A program made the position numbers and the translations under genes. From WYZ-LMO2 sp040514265 (lineage in GTDB: Archaea > Halobacteriota > Archaeoglobi > Archaeoglobales > Archaeoglobaceae), in NCBI GenBank assembly GCA_040514265.1, contig JBEVCD010000027.1:1-26196 (forward strand): a stretch of DNA of 26,196 nt, in the 5' to 3' direction. Under the pieces are notes generated by a model. It was given only the letters and a program-made list of their open reading frames with translations, was not told where the DNA came from and made no database searches. Numbering within the stretch: the stretch's first letter is position 1; every line of letters begins with the position of its first letter. Positions 1 through 6,438 of the stretch are shown one piece after another.

Positions 1-173
1 GGGTGAACGTCAAGGGAGGAGCGATAGCGATCGGACACCCGCTTGCTGCCAGCGGTGCGAGGCTGATAGGGACGCTGGCGAGAATTCTGCACGAGAAGGG
101 GGCTGATTACGGCTTGGCTACGGCTTGCGTCGGCGGCGGGCAGGGTGCCGCGTGCATAATAGAGAGGGTCTGA
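1..173 (+). CDS. Thiolase (acetyl-CoA C-acyltransferase), C-terminal end only
   Basis: Partial gene: the first complete codon is at 3 and the stop TGA is at 171-173, leaving 57 codons. The fragment carries the two C-terminal thiolase signatures: GHPLAASGARL (catalytic His, family form GHPxGxSG) and CVGGGQGAA (the CxGGGxG loop with the second catalytic Cys). Thiolases condense two acyl-CoAs or cleave a 3-ketoacyl-CoA. The stop is one base before the start of the next gene, so it is almost certainly cotranscribed with the 4-hydroxybutyryl-CoA dehydratase and the MaoC hydratase. That context suggests C4 acyl-CoA metabolism, but substrate and direction cannot be read from this fragment. Confidence 0.93.
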   Translation, partial: VNVKGGAIAIGHPLAASGARLIGTLARILHEKGADYGLATACVGGGQGAACIIERV

Positions 174-174
174 A

Positions 175-1599
175 ATGAGGACCTCCGAAGAGTACAGGCA
201 GGACCTCTACAAGATGAAACCGAACGTCTACGTGAGGGGAAAGAAAGTTACGAGAGACGATCCGGAGCTGAGCGGAGGTATAAACGTAATATCGAAGACC
301 TTTGACCTCGCGGAGCATCCGGAGTATAGGGATCTGCTCACGACCAGGTCGCACTTGACAGGAAAGAGGATAAACCGCTTCACACACGTAAACCAGTCAG
401 CCGAAGACCTCATGAAGAAACAGGAAATGACCAGGAAGCTCTGCAGACTTACCGGTGGTTGCATTCAGCGCTGCATGGGGTGCGACGCGATAAACGGACT
501 CTCCGTGGCAACTTACTTCTGCGACGCGGAGCATGGAACCGATTACCACAAGCGCTTCATCGAGTACCTCAAGGAGTTTCAGGAGAGGGATCTCGTAGCT
601 GCGTGTGCCCAGACAGACGTGAAAGGAGATCGAAGCAAGAGACCGCACCAGCAGGATGATCCGGACATGTACGTGCGCGTGGTTGAAAAGAGGAGCGACG
701 GGATAGTTGTAAGAGGTGCAAAGAACTGCATAACTATGGCTGCCGTCGCTGACGAGATAATAGTCGTGCCGACGAGGGCTATGACTGAAAAAGACAAAGA
801 CTACAGCGTAGCCTTCGCCATCCCGGCGGACGCGGACGGTGTGAAGATAGTGGCGAGGACGTCGAAGCTGAGATCTCCGCCGGGCTTTGAAATGCCGCAG
901 GGCGAGATTGGCGACGACGAGAACATGGTCATATTCGACGACGTCTTCGTACCGTGGGACAGGGTTTTCATATGTGGCGAGCACAAGTACGCGACGCTCG
1001 CAGCCCACCTATTTGCACTCTTCCACAGGCACAGCTACACGGGCTGCAAACCCGCGAGCACGGACATAATCATGGGCTTCGGCGCGCTTATAGCCGAATA
1101 CAACAACGTCTACGACAGACCGAACATAAGAGATCGCCTGGTCGAGCTGGCTGCGACTGCCGAGCTCGTTTACGCCGCAGGAGTAGCAGCGGCGATCTTC
1201 GGAACTAAAACGCCAGCTGCCTTCGTTCCAAACGAGGTCTACGCGAACATCGGAAGGAGGCACGCAGGACTGAACTACTACCACGAGCTACAGATACTCG
1301 CCGAACTGGCTGGCGGATTGCCGGCTTGCCTTCCGTTCCCCGAGGATTACATGAATCCGGAGATCAGACCGCTGATCGAGAAGTACATAAAGCGGCGCAG
1401 CGATGTGCCGGCTGAGAACGTCTACCGCTGCCTCTACGGTATATCCAACATACTCTGCAGCTCCCTCGGCGGTGTGCAGGCGGTCGCGGGTGTGCACGGA
1501 GGGGGTTCGCCGGTGATGGAGGACATAGCGATATGGAGGAGCTACGACTTCGAGGAGAAGAAGAAGATCGCGAAATACCTCGTCGGCATAAAGGACTGA
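175..1599 (+). CDS. abfD: 4-hydroxybutyryl-CoA dehydratase / vinylacetyl-CoA delta-isomerase
   Basis: 474 aa, close to the usual length of about 485-490 aa. The family is a [4Fe-4S] flavoenzyme that converts 4-hydroxybutyryl-CoA to crotonyl-CoA by a ketyl-radical route and isomerises vinylacetyl-CoA. The cluster ligands of the Clostridium enzyme (Cys99, Cys103, His292, Cys299) have clear counterparts: Cys96 and Cys100 in GGCIQRCMGC, and His284 and Cys291 in HRHSYTGCK, with the same spacings of 4 and 7. The fold is that of acyl-CoA dehydrogenases. The ATG lies one base after the thiolase stop. A. fulgidus-type genomes carry such genes without a complete autotrophic 4-hydroxybutyrate cycle, so a catabolic role (butyrate or fatty acid level) is my inference. 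Confidence 0.93.
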   Translation: MRTSEEYRQDLYKMKPNVYVRGKKVTRDDPELSGGINVISKTFDLAEHPEYRDLLTTRSHLTGKRINRFTHVNQSAEDLMKKQEMTRKLCRLTGGCIQRCMGCDAINGLSVATYFCDAEHGTDYHKRFIEYLKEFQERDLVAACAQTDVKGDRSKRPHQQDDPDMYVRVVEKRSDGIVVRGAKNCITMAAVADEIIVVPTRAMTEKDKDYSVAFAIPADADGVKIVARTSKLRSPPGFEMPQGEIGDDENMVIFDDVFVPWDRVFICGEHKYATLAAHLFALFHRHSYTGCKPASTDIIMGFGALIAEYNNVYDRPNIRDRLVELAATAELVYAAGVAAAIFGTKTPAAFVPNEVYANIGRRHAGLNYYHELQILAELAGGLPACLPFPEDYMNPEIRPLIEKYIKRRSDVPAENVYRCLYGISNILCSSLGGVQAVAGVHGGGSPVMEDIAIWRSYDFEEKKKIAKYLVGIKD

Positions 1600-1601
1600 T
1601 T

Positions 1602-2036
1602 ATGTTCTTCGAGGATTTTTCTCCGGGAGCGAGGTTCGAAACCGCGGGTAGAACGATTACCGAAGCCGACATCGTGAACTTCGCCGGCATAAGCGGGGAC
1701 TGGAACGAGATACACGTCAACGAGGAGTACGCGAAGACAACGAGGTTCGGAAGGCGCATAGCGCACGGACTGCTTACGCTCTCTGTAGTCAGCGGACTCG
1801 TAACCAGGCTCGGCTTGACGACCGATAGTCTGATAGCGTTTTACGGCATAGACAGGCTGCGCTTTACGAAACCGGTCTACATAGGCGACACGGTAAGGGC
1901 TATCGTGGAGGTGGAGGGAAAGGAGGATAAGGGCGACTACGGCGTCGTCAATTTCAGGATAACGGCGGTAAATCAGAGGGGCGAAACGGTGCTGGTGGCG
2001 ACCTTCAAAACGGCTGTGAAAAAAGCAAATATTTAA
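1602..2036 (+). CDS. MaoC-like (R)-specific enoyl-CoA hydratase
   Basis: 144 aa from ATG 1602. An in-frame ATG at 1533 lies inside abfD and is rejected because family members begin close to MFFEDFSPG. It is a single hot-dog domain with the hydratase-2 signature FAGISGDWNEIHVNEEYA: the Asp of GD and the His five residues later are the catalytic pair, and the usual Pro before the hydrophobic-His step is Glu here. It probably hydrates crotonyl-CoA or another 2-enoyl-CoA, which is the product of the preceding dehydratase, giving a dehydratase-hydratase-thiolase sequence. Three bases follow the abfD stop. A T-rich tract after the stop (2040-2051) could end transcription. Confidence 0.88.
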   Translation: MFFEDFSPGARFETAGRTITEADIVNFAGISGDWNEIHVNEEYAKTTRFGRRIAHGLLTLSVVSGLVTRLGLTTDSLIAFYGIDRLRFTKPVYIGDTVRAIVEVEGKEDKGDYGVVNFRITAVNQRGETVLVATFKTAVKKANI

Positions 2037-2051
2037 GAAATTTTATTTTTT
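2037..2051 (+). terminator. T-rich tract ending the thiolase-abfD-maoC unit
   Basis: Just after the maoC stop the + strand reads GAAATTTTATTTTTTAGC. Archaeal RNA polymerase terminates at oligo-U runs even without a hairpin, and the next promoter begins about 15 bases later, so a boundary here is expected. No stem is visible. Confidence 0.45.
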
Positions 2052-2060
2052 AGCTTCTCC

Positions 2061-2098
2061 GAAAATTTTAAATACTCGGGAGCGCTTTTGCCACTGAA
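2061..2098 (+). promoter_or_regulatory. BRE/TATA promoter of the aromatic operon leader
   Basis: A purine-rich BRE-like CGAAAA (2060-2065) is followed by TTTTAAATAC (2066-2075). With the TATA octamer at 2067-2074 placed at -31 to -24, the standard archaeal geometry, the transcription start falls at about 2098. That is the A of the ATG of the leader ORF, so the transcript would be leaderless for the short ORF and have about 93 nt of 5' leader before the aldolase gene. Confidence 0.75.
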
Positions 2099-2163
2099 TG
2101 TCAATTAACTTCCGCACCGGCAGCTCTTGGACTTATTTTGGTTATTTCTGGTTTAGCTGCTAA
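2098..2163 (+). CDS. Putative aromatic-rich leader peptide (21 aa) of the aromatic amino acid operon
   Basis: ATG 2098-2100, stop TAA 2161-2163. The C-terminal part is SWTYFGYFWFSC. Aromatic residues are F5, W11, Y13, F14, Y16, F17, W18 and F19, so all three aromatic amino acids occur and seven of nine residues at 11-19 are aromatic. The ORF starts at the predicted +1 of a good BRE/TATA promoter and ends 27 bases before the first gene of an operon for chorismate and Phe/Tyr synthesis. This is the design of bacterial trp/phe leader peptides, where ribosome stalling on scarce aminoacyl-tRNAs controls a downstream hairpin. Caveat: the region is T-rich, which favours TTT, TAT and TGG by chance. 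Translation is inferred from sequence only. Confidence 0.7.
   Translation: MSINFRTGSSWTYFGYFWFSC
2119..2161 (+). promoter_or_regulatory. Leader RNA hairpin enclosing the aromatic codons
   Basis: GCAGCT (2120-2125) and AGCTGC (2155-2160) are a perfect 6-bp inverted repeat, extendable by a G-U pair (2119/2161). The loop contains all the clustered Trp/Tyr/Phe codons. A ribosome translating or stalled at codons 11-19 would melt it. A competing small hairpin, TTTAG-CTG-CTAAA (2152-2164), uses the same 3' arm and includes the stop codon. It resembles the 1:2 pause hairpin of bacterial attenuators. Confidence 0.5.
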
Positions 2164-2167
2164 AATC

Positions 2168-2188
2168 GCACCTCTCTGGGGTGTTTTT
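2168..2188 (+). terminator. Attenuator-like hairpin plus U-tract overlapping the Shine-Dalgarno of the aldolase gene
   Basis: CACCTC (2169-2174) pairs with GGGGTG (2178-2183) across a TCT loop, with a G-U extension 2168/2184, followed by TTTTT (2184-2188). This has the shape of an intrinsic terminator two bases before ATG 2191. The 3' arm GGGGTG is also the only Shine-Dalgarno-like sequence for ATG 2191 (spacing 7), and the 5' arm CACCTC equals the anti-SD of archaeal 16S rRNA. The hairpin could therefore act by terminating transcription, by hiding the ribosome site, or both. CGCACC occurs twice (2113-2118 and 2167-2172), giving an alternative partner for the 3' arm. Confidence 0.55.
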
Positions 2189-2190
2189 GT

Positions 2191-2928
2191 ATGGTCGGCA
2201 AAAGGCGTCGTTTGAAAAGGCTGCTGCGGGATGGTCGGTGTCTCATCGTCGCGTTAGACCACGGATTAACAGCTCCGCAGCCGGGGATAGAGGACATCGA
2301 CAGACTGCTGCTGATGATAGACGGCTACGCCGATGCTGTGGTCCTTCACAAGGGCATCGTAAAACGCTCCGAAGTGATCGAGGAGTTCGAGGGAGCTCTG
2401 ATAATACACCTGAGCGGCTCGACCTGTCTCTCGCCGGATCCGAACGACAAGAGGGTCGTCACGTCGCTCGAATCCGCGCTGCGGCTCGGAGCTGACGCTG
2501 TCAGCGTTCACGTAAACCTCAGCAGCGAGAGCGAAGCCAGACAGATCGAGGAGCTCGGAAGGATCAGCGACGAGTGTGACGCATACGGATTACCGCTTCT
2601 GGCAATGGTCTACCCGCGCGGCAGCGCGAGCGTTAGCGTTGAAACTGTCAAGCACGCAGCCCGCGTTGCTTACGAGCTCGGAGCGGACATCGCGAAGGTT
2701 CCCTACGTCGAGGACTTCGGAGAGGTCGTGCGGTACTGCAGGATACCGGTCGTAATCGCGGGTGGAAGCAAGGAGAGGGAAGAAGAGTTCTACGCGAAGG
2801 TCAGGAAAGCCATCGCGAGCGGAGCGAGCGGAGTGGCGGTCGGAAGGAACGTCTTCGCGAGCGAGAACCCGAGGAGGGTTGTGGAGGTTCTGAGCGGGAT
2901 AGTGCACGGTGTTGAGGTGGTCGCTTGA
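2191..2928 (+). CDS. aroA': DhnA-type aldolase: 2-amino-3,7-dideoxy-D-threo-hept-6-ulosonate (ADTH) synthase
   Basis: 245 aa class I aldolase of the archaeal FBA/ADTH-synthase family, a TIM barrel. Asp23 in ALDHG, Tyr141 in MVYPRG and Lys169 in IAKVPYV match the proton-transfer and Schiff-base residues of the family. In archaea lacking DAHP synthase this enzyme makes ADTH from L-aspartate semialdehyde and a deoxyhexose phosphate, the first step to 3-dehydroquinate. Fructose-bisphosphate aldolase is the alternative function of the family, but position directly before DHQ synthase II favours ADTH synthase. The stop TGA (2926-2928) overlaps the TTG start of the next gene. The start is set by the SD-like GGGGTG at 2178-2183, which is part of the attenuator-like hairpin. 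Confidence 0.88.
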   Translation: MVGKRRRLKRLLRDGRCLIVALDHGLTAPQPGIEDIDRLLLMIDGYADAVVLHKGIVKRSEVIEEFEGALIIHLSGSTCLSPDPNDKRVVTSLESALRLGADAVSVHVNLSSESEARQIEELGRISDECDAYGLPLLAMVYPRGSASVSVETVKHAARVAYELGADIAKVPYVEDFGEVVRYCRIPVVIAGGSKEREEEFYAKVRKAIASGASGVAVGRNVFASENPRRVVEVLSGIVHGVEVVA

Positions 2929-3890
2929 AGGAGGTCTGGCTGATAGCCGACGGGGAGTGGGAGGAAGCCAAAGAAGCGCTTAAGGACGCCATAGAAATCG
3001 GCTTCGACGGGGCGTTCGTTAGGAGGGAGTTCGTCGACAGGGCTAGGAAGCTGGGAAGGATAAACGTCGTAGCCTTAGAAGATGCTCTTATCACGATAAG
3101 ATCAGCCGAAGATCAGCGTAGGGCGCTCGAAAAGGACTTAGCACTTCTCGGCTTCGAGGACTGGAAGGTCATACCGCTCGAAAACATAGTGGCTATGAAG
3201 AGGGGAAAGGCTATAGCTATCGTCGAAAGCTTCGACGACGCGAAGCTAGCCCTTACCACGCTCGAAAAGGGTGTGGACGGAATAGCCGTAAGGGGCAGCA
3301 GAGAAGAACTTCGGAAGTACTACGAGCTCGTAAAGTCGTCTCAGAGCTACTTGGAACTGAAGCTCGGAAAAGTCAGGGAGGTGAAGCCACTCGGTTTGGG
3401 AGAGAGGGTTTGCGTGGACACCGTGACGCTGATGAGCGTGGGCGAGGGTATGCTCGTCGGCAATCAGGCGAACTTCATGTTCCTCGTAGCCAGCGAGAGC
3501 GAGGAGAGCGAATACGTAGCTTCGAGACCGTTCAGGGTTAACGCGGGTAGTGTCAACGCCTACGTGAAGGTCGGCGACAGGACGAGGTATCTCGCCGAAC
3601 TCAGGGCTGGAGACGAGGTGGAAATTGTTAGACACGACGGCAGAACGAGGACGAGCTACGTGGGGAGGGTCAAGATAGAGCGCCGTCCTCTGATCCTTGT
3701 CAGAGCCGAAGCTGAAGGCTTCGAGGGCAGCATCATACTGCAGAACGCGGAGACGATAAAGCTCGTCACCAAGAACGGCAAACATCTGAGCGTTGCGGAG
3801 CTGAAGGAGGGCGACGAAGTCCTCGTCTGGCTGGGGAAGGCAGGCAGACACTTCGGAGTCGAGGTCGAGGAGTTCATAGTGGAGAGATGA
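2925..3890 (+). CDS. aroB': 3-dehydroquinate synthase II
   Basis: 321 aa, starting MKEVWLIADGEWEE with a TTG start at 2925-2927 that overlaps the aldolase stop by three bases. No upstream ATG is possible in frame, and the N-terminus fits the family. Conserved family stretches include GKVREVKPLGLGERVCVDTVTLM (residues about 147-169) and the GxEGMLVGN-like VGEGMLVGNQANFMF. The enzyme performs NAD-dependent oxidative deamination and cyclisation of ADTH to 3-dehydroquinate, and is unrelated to bacterial AroB. The C-terminal half is a beta-rich domain. The stop overlaps the AroD start (ATGA), so aldolase, DHQS II and AroD are translationally coupled. Confidence 0.92.
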   Translation: MKEVWLIADGEWEEAKEALKDAIEIGFDGAFVRREFVDRARKLGRINVVALEDALITIRSAEDQRRALEKDLALLGFEDWKVIPLENIVAMKRGKAIAIVESFDDAKLALTTLEKGVDGIAVRGSREELRKYYELVKSSQSYLELKLGKVREVKPLGLGERVCVDTVTLMSVGEGMLVGNQANFMFLVASESEESEYVASRPFRVNAGSVNAYVKVGDRTRYLAELRAGDEVEIVRHDGRTRTSYVGRVKIERRPLILVRAEAEGFEGSIILQNAETIKLVTKNGKHLSVAELKEGDEVLVWLGKAGRHFGVEVEEFIVER

Positions 3891-4477
3891 AGCTCGTGGC
3901 TACCGTTTCGAGCGTTGAAGAGGCTAGGATAGCTGAAAAAGCAGACGTGCTGGAGTTTCGGCTCGATATAGCGGATATAGAGTTCGAAACCGCGAAAGAG
4001 AAGATACTCACGATCAGAAGGAGAGAGGACGGCGGAGCTTACGAGGGTAGCGAAGAGCTCAGACTTCGCAGGATCGTCGAGATGAGCAAGGAATTCGACT
4101 ACGTGGATCTGGAAGTCGACGTCCCCGACTGGGTGTTCGATGAGGTCTCGGCGGACGTTATCGAGTCATACCACAACTTCGCCGGAACGCCGGACTACGA
4201 TTTCTTACGCTGTCTGGCGGAGAACCGGAGGGGAGACATACTGAAGGTCGCGACGATGGGGAGGAGCGGGGAAGACGTAAAGAAGATCGCCAGACTGCTC
4301 GTCGAGCACGAGAACGTCGTAGCCTTCCTCATGGGAGAAAAGTTCTCATTCACCCGCGTAATGGCTGCGATGCTCGGCTCTCCGCTCGTTTACTGTTACG
4401 TGGGCAAGCCGAAGGCTCCGGGGCAGCTTGAGCTTAACTTCGCATACGAACTCTTCAGGAGGCTCGGTCTGAGATGA
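3887..4477 (+). CDS. aroD: Type I 3-dehydroquinate dehydratase
   Basis: 196 aa, slightly shorter than bacterial type I enzymes (about 220-250 aa). It dehydrates 3-dehydroquinate to 3-dehydroshikimate through a Schiff base. Key residues: Glu23 and Arg25 in LEFRLD (substrate carboxylate binding), His96 in ESYHNF (general acid/base), Lys120 in LKVATM (Schiff-base lysine) and a C-terminal APGQ loop. The ATG overlaps the aroB' stop (ATGA, 3887-3890) and its own stop overlaps the next start (4474-4477). The later shikimate enzymes (AroE, shikimate kinase, AroA, AroC) are not in this window. Confidence 0.93.
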   Translation: MKLVATVSSVEEARIAEKADVLEFRLDIADIEFETAKEKILTIRRREDGGAYEGSEELRLRRIVEMSKEFDYVDLEVDVPDWVFDEVSADVIESYHNFAGTPDYDFLRCLAENRRGDILKVATMGRSGEDVKKIARLLVEHENVVAFLMGEKFSFTRVMAAMLGSPLVYCYVGKPKAPGQLELNFAYELFRRLGLR

Positions 4478-6303
4478 GAATCCTGATATACGGGATGGGA
4501 AGCATGGGAAAGCTGTTCTACGACTTCTTCTACAGCCGTGGCTACGACGTCGGCTGCTACGACTTAGACGAGTCCAAGAGGAACGTGGAGGACACGAAAG
4601 GCTTCGACGTAGTTTTCCTCTGCGTTCCGATGTGGGAGGTTGCGAAGGTTGTCGAAAACCTCGACCCCAGCTCGCTCATCGTCGACATATCTTCCGTTAA
4701 GAGGTTTGCGCTGCCACTGCTCGAAGGTTTCGACGTCCTCAGCATACACCCCATGTTCGGTGGCGACAGCGAGATCGGACTGTCGAACATAATAGTCGTG
4801 AAGCGTTCCGGGAGGAGGGAGGAGGACGTAATTCTCGAAGAGTTCAGGAGGGCGGGGGCTAAGCTGTCCTACCTTTCCCCAGAGGAGCACGACGATCTGA
4901 TGGCCAGGATTCAGGGGATCGCACACTTCACGCTGATCGCGATGTCGGACTTTCTGCGTTTCAGGAGCTCGGATCTGATTTACGCGTCGCCGATATTCAG
5001 CGTGCTCCACAAGCTCGCGAGCAGGATACTTAACCAGAACTGGGAGATGTATTACCACATACAGCGGAACAGCGAGAAGGTTCGTGAAGAGTTCCTGAGG
5101 CATGTTGCAAAGCTTCACGAGGAGCTCAGGGACAGGAAGCGATTCGAGGAATTGTTCGGTCAGCTCCGCGAAATATACGACGACTACGATTCGAGCACGC
5201 TGATACTCGAAGCCTGGAAGGCAGCCAGAAAGGTCGAAACGCTCGAAGAGCTTAGGGGTTACATAAGAGCGGTCGATGCGCTGATAAAGAGGTTGATCGA
5301 GCTCCGAGTTGAGGCTGCGAAGAAGATAGCGATGATAAAAGCCGAAAGAAACGAGCCGATCGAAATAAAGGAGCTGGAAGAGGAGAAGCTGAGAGAGATA
5401 CTTTCGAAGACGAGGCTCAACCCGCTGAGACTCAGAAGGGTGTTCGAGGAGATAATGAAGATCGCGAAGGAGGAGGAGTACGAGATTCTCGGCATCAGGA
5501 GGAGGGTGGCAGTTTTGGGTCCGCAGGGAAGTTTCAGCGAGGAAGCTGCGCTGAGGCTCCTCAAGTCGCGGGTTCCGATAGTCTACTGCTCCAGCATAGA
5601 GGAGATAGTAAAAGCCGTTGAGAGTGGAGAGATCGACTACGGAATCGTTCCCATCGAAAACTCCGTGAACGGAACAGTTCTGCCAACGCTGGACGCTCTG
5701 ATGACTCACGACGTCGAGGTTTTCGGCGAAACGGAACTCGAAGTTTCGCACTGTCTTGCGGCGAAGAGGAGGATCGAGCTCAGAAAGATAAGGAGGGTTT
5801 ACTCGCACCCCCAGGCTATAGCGCAGTGCATGGGGTTCATAAACAACTACCTACCGCAAGCCGAGATAAGGTACACATCCTCGACGAGCGACGCCGCAAC
5901 TCTGCTCGACGACTATTCGGCGGCAATAATGTCAGAAAACGCTGCCAGACTGCACGGGCTGCAGATACTGAGGAGGAACATTCAGGACTTGAAGGACAGG
6001 AACGTCACGCGCTTCTACGTGATAAGGCGCAGGGGAGGCGAGAGGAAGGGAAGTGTCACCGCTATATTCTTCGGCGTCGAGGACAGACCCGGAGCTCTGA
6101 AGGACGTCCTTGAGGTGTTCTACAGGAAGGGTATAAACCTCAGAAAACTGGAATCCAGACCGGCGAGGACTTATCTCGGCGACTACGTTTTCTTCACAGA
6201 AGTCGAAGCAGCGCTTAGCGAAGAAGATCTGGAGGAGCTGAGGAGCGTAACCACATTCTACAAAGTCGTCGGGGTTTTCGACAGAATCGAAGAAATTTTT
6301 TAG
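4474..6303 (+). CDS. Trifunctional prephenate dehydrogenase / chorismate mutase / prephenate dehydratase with ACT domain
   Basis: 609 aa fusion. Residues 1-245: prephenate dehydrogenase with Rossmann GMGSMG (7-12), IHPMFG (91-96) and IQGIAHF (146-152). About 255-340: all-helical AroQ-type chorismate mutase (AVDALIKRLIELRVEAAKKI). From 344: prephenate dehydratase (VLGPQGSFSEEAAL, SHPQAI at 444-449, VPIENSVNG, VTRFYVI at 511-517). 525-603: ACT domain with DRPGALKDVL and ESRP (560-563), the usual Phe-binding site for feedback inhibition. It makes both the Tyr and Phe precursors from chorismate. From memory, A. fulgidus has the same unusual fusion. The start overlaps the AroD stop by four bases; it is the last gene of the operon. 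Confidence 0.94.
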   Translation: MRILIYGMGSMGKLFYDFFYSRGYDVGCYDLDESKRNVEDTKGFDVVFLCVPMWEVAKVVENLDPSSLIVDISSVKRFALPLLEGFDVLSIHPMFGGDSEIGLSNIIVVKRSGRREEDVILEEFRRAGAKLSYLSPEEHDDLMARIQGIAHFTLIAMSDFLRFRSSDLIYASPIFSVLHKLASRILNQNWEMYYHIQRNSEKVREEFLRHVAKLHEELRDRKRFEELFGQLREIYDDYDSSTLILEAWKAARKVETLEELRGYIRAVDALIKRLIELRVEAAKKIAMIKAERNEPIEIKELEEEKLREILSKTRLNPLRLRRVFEEIMKIAKEEEYEILGIRRRVAVLGPQGSFSEEAALRLLKSRVPIVYCSSIEEIVKAVESGEIDYGIVPIENSVNGTVLPTLDALMTHDVEVFGETELEVSHCLAAKRRIELRKIRRVYSHPQAIAQCMGFINNYLPQAEIRYTSSTSDAATLLDDYSAAIMSENAARLHGLQILRRNIQDLKDRNVTRFYVIRRRGGERKGSVTAIFFGVEDRPGALKDVLEVFYRKGINLRKLESRPARTYLGDYVFFTEVEAALSEEDLEELRSVTTFYKVVGVFDRIEEIF

Positions 6304-6318
6304 CTGTGAGAGTAATAT

Positions 6319-6380
6319 CTAATGCCCGCTGCCCCGGCGGGGCTGAGGCATGAGGCTCCGTGCGGATGGCGGGCGCACAA
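6319..6380 (+). ncRNA. Candidate H/ACA box sRNA with K-loop
   Basis: Lower stem GCCCGC (6324-6329) with GCGGGC (6369-6374), extendable by G-U pairs on both sides. Upper stem CGGGGC (6338-6343) with GCTCCG (6355-6360). Apical loop TGAGGCATGAG (6344-6354) can form tandem sheared G-A pairs (6345/6353 and 6346/6352), an L7Ae-type K-loop. ACA at 6377-6379 directly follows the lower stem. From the base of the upper stem to ACA there are 16 nt, within the 14-16 nt rule for archaeal H/ACA guides. Pocket strands are GCCCCGG (6331-6337) and TGCGGAT (6361-6367), predicting a target of type AUCCGCA-U-N-CCGGGGC. ATTTTTTA at 6294-6301 may be its TATA box. It could instead be only the tyrA-pheA 3' end structure. 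Confidence 0.5.
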
Positions 6381-6382
6381 CC

Positions 6383-6438
6383 GAAAGATTAAAATTTTGA
6401 ATTCTCCGATTTACGAAAAAAGGAGGTATACGGAGGGG
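6383..6438 (+). promoter_or_regulatory. Promoter and Shine-Dalgarno of the aIF1 gene
   Basis: BRE-like GAAAG followed by ATTAAAATTTT (6388-6398) predicts a start near 6419. AGGAGGT (6421-6427, 11 bases before ATG 6439) and GGAGGGG directly at the ATG are strong SD candidates. This is one of the few genes in the window with an obvious SD and a real 5' UTR. Confidence 0.55.

Noticed and set aside
1533..1601. MaoC start at ATG 1533
   Set aside because: It would overlap abfD by 67 bases and add 23 residues absent from the family; ATG 1602 begins the conserved MFFEDF.
2178..2188. Treating the hairpin before ATG 2191 as the terminator of the maoC operon
   Set aside because: A promoter (2061-2075) lies between maoC and the hairpin and a T-tract already follows maoC, so the hairpin belongs to the new transcript.
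4564..5808. 414-codon open frame on the minus strand inside the tyrA-pheA fusion
   Set aside because: It is a shadow of the GC-rich codon pattern of the real gene, with no recognisable domain or promoter.
6322..6438. Longer aIF1 N-terminus from ATG 6322
   Set aside because: The extension lies in the GC-rich structured block and the aIF1 promoter; strong SD sequences precede ATG 6439.
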